A stretch of 64,000 bases of DNA, taken from the NCBI GenBank assembly GCA_963788015.1, contig CAWBEY010000012.1, positions 682,001 through 746,000 on the forward strand, given 5' to 3'. The notes beneath the pieces were generated by a model. That model saw nothing but the letters and a program-made list of their open reading frames with translations. It was not told the origin of the DNA and did no database searches. Source of the DNA: JBBRHH01 sp963788015. Lineage in GTDB: Bacteria > Planctomycetota > Phycisphaerae > Tepidisphaerales > Tepidisphaeraceae. The position numbers and the translations under genes were made by a program. Shown piece after piece: positions 44,861-54,405 of the stretch (the stretch's first letter is position 1; each line of letters begins with the position of its first letter).

Positions 44861-45748
44861 TTAATCGGCAAGGCCGATAATCTGCGTTCGATAATGTTTC
44901 AGTGCCTGACGCCATGGCCTTAAATCCAATCCCACTTCCTTGAGCGGCTGAGTGTCCAATACGCCGTTGCGAGGCCGGGGTGCCGTGCCAATCCTGTGCC
45001 GGGACCAATCTTCGGAGGAAATCGGTTCCAGATTGCCTATAACTCCGAACTCCTCCAAAGCCGCGCGGGCCACCTCAAGCCATGTAGTGCTTCCTTCATT
45101 GATAACATGCCAAATGCCAAGCTTAGCCAGATCCACAAGCTTCAGCGTAACTTCTGCGAGATCATCAACGTATGTGATTTGCGTGAGTTGATCATTAATA
45201 ACGCTCAGGGCTTCCTGAGCGTTGGCGCGGTTCAGGACAGCAGAGGGGAAGCAATGAGCATACCTACCGAAAACCCCAGAGGTGCGAATGATAAGCCAGG
45301 AAAGATGATCCACCTTTGCGACCTCCCGCTCCCCCAAAAGCTTGGATTTGCCATAGGCGGACAAGGGAGCGGGGACGTCGTCTACGGTATAGGGCCTGTC
45401 GATTTGTCCATCGAAGACGTAGTTGGTGCTGTAGTGAACCATTCGTGCGCCGTACCTAAGGCATAGCCATGCAAGCAATCCAGGGGCCTGGCCATTGATG
45501 GCGTTGGCGAGGTGGACCTCGCGTTCGGCCTGATCGACTTTCGTATACCCCGCACAGTTGATCAGGAGTGTTGGCCGGTGGCGCTCGAAAAGTTGCTCAA
45601 GCTGCTGGCTATCCCGGATGTCGCAATCCTGGTGTGACACGGCCACAAACGGCAACCCCCGCCAGCGAAGGGCCACCCCCAGCGCCTGACCGACAAGGCC
45701 GCCGGCGCCGGTGACAATGATCGAACGGTAAATGTTCTGGTCAGCCAA
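44861..45748 (-). CDS. rmlD: dTDP-4-dehydrorhamnose reductase
   Basis: Last step of dTDP-L-rhamnose synthesis (NADPH-dependent reduction of dTDP-4-keto-rhamnose). 295 residues. RSIIVTGAGGLVGQALGVAL is the Rossmann motif, LLINCAGYTKVDQAEREVHL binds the cofactor, and MVHYSTNYVFDGQIDRPYTV with APLSAYGKSKLLGEREV gives the Y-x3-K pair. IIRTSGVFGRYAHCF follows. Intact frame. The gene begins 10 bases after the rmlB stop on the same strand. Confidence 0.93.
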   Translation of the reverse strand: MADQNIYRSIIVTGAGGLVGQALGVALRWRGLPFVAVSHQDCDIRDSQQLEQLFERHRPTLLINCAGYTKVDQAEREVHLANAINGQAPGLLAWLCLRYGARMVHYSTNYVFDGQIDRPYTVDDVPAPLSAYGKSKLLGEREVAKVDHLSWLIIRTSGVFGRYAHCFPSAVLNRANAQEALSVINDQLTQITYVDDLAEVTLKLVDLAKLGIWHVINEGSTTWLEVARAALEEFGVIGNLEPISSEDWSRHRIGTAPRPRNGVLDTQPLKEVGLDLRPWRQALKHYRTQIIGLAD

Positions 45749-45757
45749 TCGCCCCCC

Positions 45758-46783
45758 CTACCGCGCCACGTACTGCGCTTCGTAGTATTTCAGATATTCG
45801 CCCGTCTTGATCGCCCGCCACCACGACTCGTGCGTGCGGTACCACTCGATGGTTGTTTTGATGGCTTCTTCAAACCGGCGCCTGGGGAACCAGCCTAGCT
45901 CGCGCTGCACTTTCGAGGCGTCAATTGCATAGCGCCGGTCATGGCCGGGGCGGTCCTTTACGTATTGCACGCTCTGGTCCCAATCCTTGCCCATCTCTCG
46001 CAAAATGGTTTCTGTGATAATGCGATTGGTGATTTCGTTGTTGCCGCCGATGTTATAAACCTCGCCGGGCTGACCCTTGTTCAGCACGGTCCAGATGGCG
46101 TCGCAGTGGTCCTCGACGTACAGCCAATCCCGAATGTTCAGCCCATCCCCATAGAGCGGCACCTTCTTGCCCTCGATCAGATTGGTCACAAACAGCGGGA
46201 TCATCTTTTCGGGGAAGTGATATGGCCCGTAGTTGTTTGAGCACCGGGTGGTGAGCACTGGCATCTTAAACGTATGGAAGTACGAGCGCACGAGGCAATC
46301 GCCCGCCGCCTTGCTGGCACTGTAGGGACTGTTGGGCTCAAGGGGCGTCTCTTCGGTGAACTTGATCTCTGGCCGGTCCTCGGGCAGCGATCCGTACACC
46401 TCATCGGTGCTTACCTGCAGGAATCGATCGACGCCGCCGGCCCGCGCGACATCCAGCAGCGTTTGGACGCCCACAACATTCGCCTGCACAAACGGCCCGG
46501 AATCCAAGATGCTTCGATCGACGTGCGATTCGGCCGCGAAATTTACGATCTCGCGAATTCCGTGCTCGGCCCACAGCGCCTTTACCAGCGTGCGGTCGCA
46601 GATGTCACCCCGGACAAAAATCAGGCGTGAATCGTGGAGGTAGTCTTGGAGGTTTGCGAGATTGCCGGCGTAGGTGAGTTTATCGAGTGCAACAAGCCTG
46701 ACCGGCTCATTGCCGGCCAGGAGCATCCGCACGAAGTTCGATCCAATAAACCCGGCCGCGCCGGTGACGAGAATGGTACGCAT
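45758..46783 (-). CDS. rmlB: dTDP-glucose 4,6-dehydratase
   Basis: Second step of the dTDP-L-rhamnose pathway. 341 residues, the family length. MRTILVTGAAGFIGSNFVRM is the NAD-binding motif. VNFAAESHVDRSILDSGPFV, FLQVSTDEVYGSLPEDRPEI (T-D-E catalytic segment) and NSPYSASKAAGDCLVRSYFH (Y-x3-K) are all in place. VYNIGGNNEITNRIITETIL and RPGHDRRYAIDASKVQRELG end the signature. Intact frame. Divergent from the plus-strand part of the island across a 244-bp gap. Confidence 0.95.
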   Translation of the reverse strand: MRTILVTGAAGFIGSNFVRMLLAGNEPVRLVALDKLTYAGNLANLQDYLHDSRLIFVRGDICDRTLVKALWAEHGIREIVNFAAESHVDRSILDSGPFVQANVVGVQTLLDVARAGGVDRFLQVSTDEVYGSLPEDRPEIKFTEETPLEPNSPYSASKAAGDCLVRSYFHTFKMPVLTTRCSNNYGPYHFPEKMIPLFVTNLIEGKKVPLYGDGLNIRDWLYVEDHCDAIWTVLNKGQPGEVYNIGGNNEITNRIITETILREMGKDWDQSVQYVKDRPGHDRRYAIDASKVQRELGWFPRRRFEEAIKTTIEWYRTHESWWRAIKTGEYLKYYEAQYVAR

Positions 46784-47027
46784 AGACTCAATCTATCGGC
46801 CGAACGTATCGGGGCAAGATTGATTTCTGTCTCTAATCGTCCCCACAGCATGGTGCCCATACAAAACCAAAGACTCGCCTATCTTGACAACCATCCGTCT
46901 GCCAACATGATGAGGCCGGGATTTGGTCCATGAGGCGACCGCTAATTCTGCCGATAAAAACGCATGAGGCTCTGGTGAGGGCTGAAAGCCTTTGCGCCCG
47001 GCGAAAGACAAAGCAATATAAAAGCTT
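46784..47027. promoter_or_regulatory. Divergent intergenic region of the rhamnose/exopolysaccharide island
   Basis: The minus-strand rmlB-rmlD unit and the plus-strand oxidoreductase-to-rmlC series both start here, so both promoters must lie in these 244 bases. TATAAA at 47014-47019, 9 bases before the plus-strand ATG, is a possible -10 with a weak TTGCGC about 19 bases upstream. No operator is assigned. Confidence 0.4.
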
Positions 47028-48303
47028 ATGACGCATTTGTTTAGGGAACTTCGTCGCCGCCACGACCGCCAGGAGCCGATCCGCACCGCCGTCATTGGCG
47101 CCGGCTTCATCGGGCGCGGGCTCGTCTATCAGTTGGCGAAGATGCCCGGCATGTATCCGTCGCTGGTCGTCAATCGGTCGGTTGAAAAAGCCTTGGATGC
47201 GTATCGCCAGGCGGGGTTTGATCCAGCCAGGATTTTGATCAGTGACGATCCGCACCAACTGACCCAGGCAATCGGGGAGCGCCGGCCGGCGGTAAGCTCT
47301 GCACCTGAGATTACCGGCACGATCTCCACCATCGACGTCGCCATCGAGGCCACCGGCGTGGTTGAACTTGGGGCGCCGCGAAGCATTGTCCTGCATTCGC
47401 AATAAGAAGCACTTCGTGTCTCTCAACGCCGAGACCGACGCAACCGTAGGGTGCATCCTGAAGAAAAAGGCCGACGAGGCCGGGGTGGTTTACAGCAACA
47501 GCGACGGCGATCAGCCTGGCGTGCTGATGCGGCTGATCGAATACTGCCGCGGGTGCGGGTTTGAGGTGCGGTCGGCCGTGAACTGCAAGGGGTTCATGAA
47601 CATCCGCGCCACGCCCGAATCGATCAAGGAATGGGCGATCAAACAAAACACCAGCCCGCGCATGACGGCCGCCTTTACCGACGGCACGAAGATGAACATT
47701 GAGCAGGCGGTCGTCTGCAACGCCACGGGGCTTGTGCCGGCAAAGCGCGGCATGATCGGGGTCAAGACAGAATTGAAGAACGCTCTCAGGGATTTTGAGG
47801 CGGCCGGCGCAACCAGTGGCCGCCCCAACGTCGATTTCACCCTCGGCGGTGATTTTGGGGGTGGCGTGTTTGTGATCGCCCGGGCCGAGCATGAACAGAT
47901 GGTCAAGCCGTATCTGAAGTATCTGAAGATGGGTGACGGGCCCAACTATCTGTTTTTCCGCCCTTATCACCTCTGCCACATCGAAACGCCCCTGTCGGCC
48001 GCCGAGGCGGTTATTTACCACGAAGCGACCGTTGCTCCCCTGGGCAGGCCCATCGCACACGCCATCGCCATCGCCAAGCGCGATTTGAAGGCCGGGGAAA
48101 CACTCGATGGCATCGGCGGGTTCCTCGCGTACGGCGAAGCAGATGTTGTGGAAAACTGCACAGGATTTTTGCCCATGGGTTTGGCCGAAGAGATGAGGCT
48201 GTTGCGCGACGTGCCCCAGGACCAGCCGATCCCAATGGATGCGGTCGAGCTAGATGAATCGCGGCTGATCGTGAAGTTGTGGCGCGAGCAGGAAAGGATG
48301 TAG
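47028..48303 (+). CDS. NAD(P)-dependent oxidoreductase with SAF domain (DRL-like; one frameshift)
   Basis: About 425 codons. EPIRTAVIGAGFIGRGLVYQ and STIDVAIEATGVVELGA are the Rossmann fold. A shift near 47390 leads to KKHFVSLNAETDATVGCILK, ADEAGVVYSNSDGDQPGVLM, RSAVNCKGFMNIRATPESIK and a C-terminal SAF-type domain (KRDLKAGETLDGIGGFLAYG). This is the family of homoserine-dehydrogenase-like proteins, of which Brucella DRL replaces DXR in isoprenoid synthesis. Other members lie in sugar clusters. Here it opens the plus-strand part of a polysaccharide island, so a role in sugar-nucleotide modification is more likely. Not proven. Confidence 0.8.
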
Positions 48304-48312
48304 TCGAGTTCG

Positions 48313-49080
48313 ATGGGTCTGATGAATCGACTATTCCGAGTTGTCAGTGACCGCAGCCGCCAGCGGAAGCTTGACCTGTTTTTTCAAATCATGCGCCCGG
48401 CTCCCCACTGGCGCGTCCTTGATCTTGGCGGCGAAGCCCCCAACGAGCATCAACCCCACAAACAACTGCTCAACTCCTATCCCCACCGCGACCGCCTCGT
48501 CCTCGTGAACTTGTTCTATCCGAACGTCAAACGTGCCGCCGAGGTTTTGCCGGGGCTGACGGCGGTATGTGGATCGGGCCTCCAACTGCCCTTCGCGGAC
48601 AAAAGCTTCGACGTCTGCTACTGCAATGCCGTGATTGAGCACCTGTTTAGCTGGGACAATCAAAAATTGTTCGCCCGCGAGATCATGCGCGTGGCCAAAA
48701 GCTGGTTTGTCACCACGCCCAATCGCTGGTTTCCTTTCGAGCCGCACATGCGCCTGCCCTTCATTACCTGGCTGCCGCAAACGTGGCAGCATCGCCTTGG
48801 CTATCAATTCGGGTATCATCATCTGCGGAAACGATATAAGAAGGGCTCGGACTTCAGCGAGGTGCGCCTTCTTGGCCGGCGGCAAATGCGGAACCTCTTT
48901 CCCGGCTCGCAGGTCATCCGCAACGGCGTCGTCGGCTTTACGCCAACTTTTATCGCCGTCGGCGGCGAAGTGCTAACCCGCGAGGCCTTTGGCGAAGCGG
49001 GCATCGACGTGTTCAATAAATCGCAACCACGAAACCATGGTGTGCTGGAAGTGGCTGGAGGAGCCGGACCAAAAACATGA
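48313..49080 (+). CDS. SAM-dependent methyltransferase of the exopolysaccharide island
   Basis: 255 residues. WRVLDLGGEAPNEHQPHKQL is a modified motif I. LPFADKSFDVCYCNAVIEHL and EIMRVAKSWFVTTPNRWFPF are motifs II-IV of Methyltransf_11-like enzymes, and EPHMRLPFITWLPQTWQHRL follows as in glycan-cluster members. It probably methylates a sugar or its lipid-linked form. Ten bases separate it from the oxidoreductase, and its stop overlaps the glycosyltransferase ATG (ATGA). Intact frame. Confidence 0.8.
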   Translation: MGLMNRLFRVVSDRSRQRKLDLFFQIMRPAPHWRVLDLGGEAPNEHQPHKQLLNSYPHRDRLVLVNLFYPNVKRAAEVLPGLTAVCGSGLQLPFADKSFDVCYCNAVIEHLFSWDNQKLFAREIMRVAKSWFVTTPNRWFPFEPHMRLPFITWLPQTWQHRLGYQFGYHHLRKRYKKGSDFSEVRLLGRRQMRNLFPGSQVIRNGVVGFTPTFIAVGGEVLTREAFGEAGIDVFNKSQPRNHGVLEVAGGAGPKT

Positions 49081-50281
49081 CTGCCCCCTTCCGTTCAAAG
49101 CACGTGGTGATCCTGGTGGAGAACCTGCCGGTTCCGTTCGACCGCAGGCCATGGCAGATCGCGCAGACGCTTCGCGACCAGGGGCACAAGGTCAGCATCA
49201 TCTGCCCGAAGATGTACGAGTACACCCAGACCCGCCAGCGCCTGGCCGGGATCGAAATCTACCGGTATCCGCACTGGGAAGGGGACTCCCGCGCCGCCTA
49301 CGTCTTTGAATACTTCAATGCCCTCTTCTGGATGTTCCTGCTGTGCGCAAAAATATTTTTTACGCGGGGCATCGACGTCATCCACGCCTGCAACCCGCCT
49401 GATCTGCTGTTCATGGTGGCGTTGCCGTTTAAGATATTTTTCGGCACGAAATTCCTCTTCGATCACCACGATCTGAACCCCGAAATCTATCGCGCCAAAT
49501 TCAAGCGCCAGGGCCGAATGTATGACATCCTCTGCCGGCTGGAAAAGATGACATATCAGGCGGCGGACATGGTGCTTGCTACCAACGAGTCATTCAAACG
49601 CATCGGCGTGACGCGTTCGCGTAAACCGCTCGACCGCGTGTACGTTGTGCGCAACGCCCCCATGGCGGGGCGGCTTGTGCAAGGCCCGCGCAAGCTTGAA
49701 CTGCTTGAGGGCAAAAAACATCTCATCGCTTACATCGGCGTGATGAACAAACAGGATGGGCTTGACTTGCTGATGGAATCGGCGCGTGAAGTCATTCATA
49801 CGCACGGCCGAAAGGATGTGGTGTTTGGCCTCATCGGCGACGGCCCGGAAGTGCCGGCCCTGAAGCGACTGGCCAAGGAAGCTCAGCTGAACGGTGAGCT
49901 GAAATTCCTGGGCGCATCAGCGACGGCCAGGTCATCAGCGACTATCTCAACACCGCGACTGTCTGCGTATGCCCCGATCCCAAAAATGACATGAACGATT
50001 TTTCCACCATGACCAAAGTCGTGGAATACATGGCCATGGGCAAGGCGATTGTCGCTTACGATCTGCACGAAACGCTGTACAGCGCAGGCGATGCCGCGGC
50101 GTATGCGACCAACAACGATCCGGCCGAGTTTGCGAATCTCATTGTCCAGCTTTTGGACGATGCGCCTCGCCGCGAAGCGATGGGCCAGCGCGGCAAACAG
50201 CGCTACGACTCACAGCTTGCATGGGAGCGCCAGCAGGAACAACTTCTGGCCGCTTACAGCCAGATGCTCGCGACGCAATGA
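49077..50281 (+). CDS. GT4 glycosyltransferase of the exopolysaccharide island (one frameshift)
   Basis: About 401 codons. HVVILVENLPVPFDRRPWQI and AQTLRDQGHKVSIICPKMYE are the GT-B N-domain. VIHACNPPDLLFMVALPFKI and FLFDHHDLNPEIYRAKFKRQ are typical of the polysaccharide GT4 branch. LIAYIGVMNKQDGLDLLMES and VVFGLIGDGPEVPALKRLAK bind the donor. The frame shifts near 49915 and the E-x7-E-equivalent region is FSTMTKVVEYMAMGKAIVAY. It transfers one sugar of the repeat unit. It overlaps the methyltransferase gene by four bases. Confidence 0.9.
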
Positions 50282-50323
50282 ACCCATGATCTGGCGTTAC
50301 AACTGCTTATCAGGAGTGGCACG

Positions 50324-51065
50324 ATGAAAGGCGTAATTCTGGCCGGCGGGACGGGCAGCCGGTTGTTTCCCCTCACGAAGGTGACCAACAAGCACCTGCT
50401 CCCGGTTTACAACAAACCGATGATCTACTACCCCCTTGAGTGCATGGCCAAGGCCGGCATTGAGGAGGTTTTGCTGGTGACCGGCGGAAACAACTCCGGC
50501 GACTTTATTCGCCTGCTCGGCAATGGCCGGGAGTTTGGCCTGAAGAACCTCAACTACACATACCAGGACGGCGCAGGCGGCATCGCGCAGGCGCTGGGCC
50601 TTGCCGAGCACTTTGTCGGCGGCGATCCATTTTGCCTTATCCTCGGCGACAACATCGTTGAATACTGCATCCGTGACGCCGTCAAAGGTTTTCGCCAGCA
50701 GAAACAGGGCGCCAAAATACTCCTGTCGCAGGTCGAAAACCCGCAGGCGTATGGCATCGCTGACATGGAAGGTTCAAGCGTCCTTCGGATTGTTGAAAAG
50801 CCAAAAGATCCCAAGGGCAACTGGGCGGTCATCGGGATTTACTTTTACGACTCCAAAGTTTTTGAAGTGATTAAGACCCTCAAGCCTTCTGCGCAATGAG
50901 TTGGAAATCACCGACGTCAACAACGCCTACATCGAGCGCGGCGAAATGACGGCCGACAAGCTGGGCGGATGGTGGGCGGACGCCGGCGAAAATATCGACT
51001 TCTACCTCCGCGCCTGCAACACCGTGGCCAAAAGCGGCGCCAACAAAGAACCCGCGGCCGCCTGA
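50324..51065 (+). CDS. rmlA: Glucose-1-phosphate thymidylyltransferase (short type; one frameshift)
   Basis: First step of dTDP-L-rhamnose synthesis: glucose-1-phosphate and dTTP give dTDP-glucose. About 247 codons, the shorter form without the C-terminal allosteric helices of the enterobacterial enzyme. MKGVILAGGTGSRLFPLTKV is the nucleotide loop, and HLLPVYNKPMIYYPLECMAK, FCLILGDNIVEYC and AYGIADMEGSSVLRIVEKPK follow. Just after VIKTLKPSA the frame changes (about 50895). ELEITDVNNAYIERGEM and LGGWWADAGENIDFYLRACN complete the fold. Confidence 0.93.
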
Positions 51066-51104
51066 ATATCACCCCGCCCAAACCACAGCCGCCCGGAAAC
51101 CAAC

Positions 51105-51653
51105 ATGCAGGTCATCGAAACACCCATCCCGGAAGTTAAGATCCTGGTCCCCAAAAAATTTGGCGATCACCGTGGCTTCTTTTCAGAAACCTATAGCCGA
51201 ACCGCACTGGCGGGCGCCGGCATCGACTGTGAGTTTGTGCAGGACAACCATTCGCTCTCGGTGGAGAGGGGCGTTGTTCGGGGGCTGCATTATCAGGTTG
51301 CCCCGATGGCGCAGGGGAAGCTGGTGCGCGTTGTCCGCGGCGCGATACTCGATGTGGCCGTCGATATTCGTCCCGGCTCGCCCACGTATGGCCAGCATGT
51401 GAAGGATGTGATCAGCGCCGAAAACTGGCGGCAGATCTTCGTCCCCGCCGGCTTTGCCCACGGCTTTGTCACCCTCGAGCCCAACACCGAAGTAATTTAC
51501 AAAGTCACCACCCCCTACTCCCCCACCCACGAGCGCGGCATTCAATGGAACGACCCCGCCCTCGACATCGACTGGACCATCGATGAACCGGCCGCCATCC
51601 TCTCGCCGCGCGACCGCGAACACCCGCGCCTGCTAGACGCTGCCTCGTTCTGA
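51105..51653 (+). CDS. rmlC: dTDP-4-dehydrorhamnose 3,5-epimerase
   Basis: Third step of the pathway. 182 residues, a cupin. KKFGDHRGFFSETYSRTALA binds the nucleotide sugar, and VQDNHSLSVERGVVRGLHYQ holds the catalytic His. GKLVRVVRGAILDVAVDIRP, AENWRQIFVPAGFAHGFVTL and TTPYSPTHERGIQWNDPALD (Tyr/His acid-base region) complete it. Intact. Forty bases after rmlA. The pathway is completed by rmlB and rmlD on the other strand. Confidence 0.95.
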   Translation: MQVIETPIPEVKILVPKKFGDHRGFFSETYSRTALAGAGIDCEFVQDNHSLSVERGVVRGLHYQVAPMAQGKLVRVVRGAILDVAVDIRPGSPTYGQHVKDVISAENWRQIFVPAGFAHGFVTLEPNTEVIYKVTTPYSPTHERGIQWNDPALDIDWTIDEPAAILSPRDREHPRLLDAASF

Positions 51654-51659
51654 GTCAGC

Positions 51660-51859
51660 GCCTGCCGCCCGCCCGATTCCTGATGTCCATGTGTCGCAGC
51701 AGGCGGCCTTTTCGTCGGTGCTGCCCGAAACCATCATTGGATGCTCGTGCTTAGTCGCTTTCCGCCGCTACCGGCACGTTGATTGCACGGCCATGTCGAG
51801 CAGATCGAGCGTGTTGGTTTGGGGGCACCGATGGATCGGCGAGAGACGAGGATGTTATC
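51660..51859. other. Gap after rmlC with a weak terminator-like hairpin
   Basis: CGCCTGC at 51660-51666 can pair with GCAGGCG at 51699-51705, followed by TTTT. The loop is long, so termination is doubtful. No gene is seen. Confidence 0.3.
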
Positions 51860-52313
51860 ATGGCTGAGAACACTGGAAATCGCGGATTCGCCTCAATGGA
51901 TGGGGAGAAACAACGCAAAATCGCAAGCAAGGGTGGCGCGGCGGTAGCGCGGAACCGGGAACATATGGCCGAGATAGGCCGGCGCGGCGGCGCCGCCGTC
52001 AGCCGCAATCGCGAGCACATGGGCAGCATCGGCAAACGCGGCGGAGAGTCGGTCAGCCGCAACCGCGAACATATGGCCTACATCGGCAAACGCGGCGGCG
52101 AGCGTGTGAGCCAAGACCGCGAGCACATGGCGGCCATCGGTCGCCGTGGCGGCGCAGGCCGTTAGCCAGGATCGCCGCCATATGTCCGAGATCGGACGCA
52201 AAGGCAGCGAAAACCGGGAAACGGGCGGTGATGCCGGCACTGAGCAGCAGGTACCCAGCAATGAGTCGTCAGTTGCACCGCAGCAGGAGACGCCCAAAGC
52301 ACCGTCTCATTAG
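51860..52313 (+). CDS. KGG-repeat (YciG/stress-induced) protein, one frameshift
   Basis: About 151 codons built from 18-residue units such as AAVSRNREHMGSIGKRGG, repeated five times after a leading GEKQRKIASKGG. The 'IG-(K/R)-(K/R/G)-GG' turns are the KGG motif (PF10685) of general stress proteins like YciG and ConB-type proteins. Highly charged, probably disordered and soluble. A shift near 52157 restores the last unit and a hydrophilic tail ending at TAG 52311-52313. The copies are 54 bp long and share much DNA identity. Confidence 0.8.
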
Positions 52314-52336
52314 TCAGTTGCGCCGCTCTGGTCTCA

Positions 52337-53275
52337 TCAGCGCGTCATCCGTTTCCACGCATACGGTGCCACGCCCACTGCCATCCCCAGCAGCAGTCCC
52401 GCCACATGGGCGGTATTGGCAATTGGCCCTACCCACCCCGTCATGCAGATGAACAGCCAGGCGAGCATATACCAGACCGTATTGGGCGGCACGCCTATTC
52501 CTTCGCTCGGCTGATAGCGCCCTTTCATCCACACATACCCAAACAGCCCGTACACCACGCCCGACATCCCCCCGAAAAGCGGTGATTCGGATTGATAGTA
52601 TTGCGCTAAATTGGAGGGGATGGCCGTTAGCAACACCAACAGCGCCAGCCACCAGAATCCCTTCCTCCCCTCAATCATTCCCCCCAGGTCCATCAGCCAA
52701 AACATATTGAACACCAGGTGCAGAAGGCCAAAATGGATGAAGATCGGCGTCACCAGGCGCCACACTTGTCCCTGCCGCACCTCGTGCAATCCTTTCCGCG
52801 AAAAACCCTGCCCCTCCTCCACCAGCACGGGCGTGATCCGTAGCGGGTTGAGCAGCCTCACGTTCTGTGCAATATCTTCGGGCTCGCGAACCCTGGATGA
52901 CCCGACAAACTCGGCCGCATAGACCAGGCAACTGATGAGCACCATCGCCAGCGTCAGCGGCCGACTCCCCTGCCCCACCGCCGCCCAACTTGTCCGCACA
53001 TCCACGAAATTCTTCTGCCGCCGCTGTTCCTCTTTCTCCTTCTTCGTCCGAAGGTGCTCGGCGGTTTGGGCGGCCGAGACGTACTTTGCATCCGCAGAAT
53101 TATTCACAAACGCATCAAACTCCCCCTTCGCCCGATCCAGGTGATCGTCGTGATGAACCCAGATCGACCACCCGCTGCCCCCCTCCTCCACCGAGTTGTC
53201 CATCCCCTGCGCCAGGAGATAATCCCCCAGCCGATTCGCCTCCTCCATGTCCGGCAATGATCCGATCTGACGCAT
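52337..53275 (-). CDS. Rhomboid intramembrane serine protease (GlpG-like)
   Basis: 312 residues. The N-terminal cytoplasmic domain (EANRLGDYLLAQGMDNSVEE, WSIWVHHDDHLDRAKGEFDA) resembles that of GlpG, followed by a charged linker and the first helix SRPLTLAMVLISCLVYAAEF. The rhomboid core has QVWRLVTPIFIHFGLLHLVF, NMFWLMDLGGMIEGRKGFWW, catalytic Ser in LFGGMSGVVYGLFGYVWM and catalytic His in IANTAHVAGLLLGMAVGV. The substrate is unknown. Intact frame. Confidence 0.92.
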   Translation of the reverse strand: MRQIGSLPDMEEANRLGDYLLAQGMDNSVEEGGSGWSIWVHHDDHLDRAKGEFDAFVNNSADAKYVSAAQTAEHLRTKKEKEEQRRQKNFVDVRTSWAAVGQGSRPLTLAMVLISCLVYAAEFVGSSRVREPEDIAQNVRLLNPLRITPVLVEEGQGFSRKGLHEVRQGQVWRLVTPIFIHFGLLHLVFNMFWLMDLGGMIEGRKGFWWLALLVLLTAIPSNLAQYYQSESPLFGGMSGVVYGLFGYVWMKGRYQPSEGIGVPPNTVWYMLAWLFICMTGWVGPIANTAHVAGLLLGMAVGVAPYAWKRMTR

Positions 53276-53373
53276 TGCCCAACGCTAAGGCCAGCCCATG
53301 CCTAAATCAATCGGCCAGCGGCCGTGAATCCAGTTGTCGCCGGCCCATGTCAGAGATAAGGTGATTCGCCATC

Positions 53374-54390
53374 ATGTTTATCGTGGATGCCCATCTCGAC
53401 CTGGCTTACAACGCCTCCTGCGGCCGGGATGTCACCGCGCCGGCGGCCGCGCAAAAGCCCGATCCCGACGCTACGCCAAGTGTCGGCCTGCCGGATCTGC
53501 GTGCGGGCGGCGTGGGCCTCGTCTGTGCCACCATCTTCTGCGACCCGTGGTCAGAAAAATTACAGCAGGGATATCGTAATGCCGAGGAGGCTCGCGCTCT
53601 CGCCCTGGGTCAGCTCGAATGGTATCAGCAGCAAATTCGGGCCGGCCAGATGCACCTCTGCCGCACCGGCCAGGACGTCAGAGCCGTTTCAGAAGCGTCC
53701 AACAATCCATCGCTCCCCACGCCATCCATGATCCTCCTGATGGAAGGCGCTGATCCATTGCGCGGCCCGGAAGATGTTGCGGAATGGTTCAGTGCCGGCC
53801 TGCGCATCGTCGGACTCTCGTGGAAACGCACCCGACTTGCCGGCGGCACTGGCGACCCCGGACCACTCACGCCAGAAGGGCGGGCGCTCGTCCAGGCACT
53901 CGATGCTGTTGGTGTCATCCACGACACCTCACACCTGGCCGAGGAATCGTTCTGGCAACTCCTGGAGCAAACCGCCGGCCCGGTCTTCGCGTCCCACTCC
54001 AACTGCCGCGCCCTCATCCCCACCGACCGCCATCTCAGCGACGAGATGATCCGCGCCCTGACCGCCCGCGGCGGCGTGATCGGCATCAACTTCTTCGACC
54101 GCTTCCTCCTGGGCCCCGGCGAACTTGGCAAGCGTCGCGCCACCCTTGGCGACGTCGTCGCGCAGATCAATCACATCTGCGACCTGCTTGGCAACAGCGC
54201 ACACATCGGCATCGGGACTGATATGGACGGCGGCTTTGGTTCGGAAAATCTACCGCAAGAGATTAAGACGGCCGGCGACTTGCCGCGCGTCGCCGAAGCC
54301 CTCTCCGCCGCCAGATTTCCTGATCGCGACATCGCCCGCATCATGCACGCCAACTTCGTTGAGTTCTTTAGCCGATCTCTCCCCGCTTGA
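53374..54390 (+). CDS. Membrane (renal) dipeptidase family, M19
   Basis: 338 residues. Zinc site: VDAHLDLAYNA (H-x-D), SMILLMEGADPLRG (Glu bridge), GVIHDTSHLAEESFWQLLEQ and FASHSNCRALIPTDRHLSDE (two His). AHIGIGTDMDGGFG is the G-(S/T)-D-x-D-G block. It cleaves dipeptides, including D-amino-acid ones. No signal peptide, so probably cytoplasmic. Intact frame. Convergent with the DUF1361 gene. Confidence 0.92.
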   Translation: MFIVDAHLDLAYNASCGRDVTAPAAAQKPDPDATPSVGLPDLRAGGVGLVCATIFCDPWSEKLQQGYRNAEEARALALGQLEWYQQQIRAGQMHLCRTGQDVRAVSEASNNPSLPTPSMILLMEGADPLRGPEDVAEWFSAGLRIVGLSWKRTRLAGGTGDPGPLTPEGRALVQALDAVGVIHDTSHLAEESFWQLLEQTAGPVFASHSNCRALIPTDRHLSDEMIRALTARGGVIGINFFDRFLLGPGELGKRRATLGDVVAQINHICDLLGNSAHIGIGTDMDGGFGSENLPQEIKTAGDLPRVAEALSAARFPDRDIARIMHANFVEFFSRSLPA

Positions 54391-54405
54391 ACTCGCGCGG
54401 CATGT

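Noticed and set aside
44400..45008. A 202-codon minus-strand frame reaching into rmlD
   Set aside because: Overlaps the end of rmlD in another frame. No ribosome-binding site, and composition is unlike its neighbours.
51870..52190. Regular 54-bp repeats as a CRISPR array
   Set aside because: They are contiguous coding units of a KGG protein and keep the reading frame. No unique spacers lie between them.
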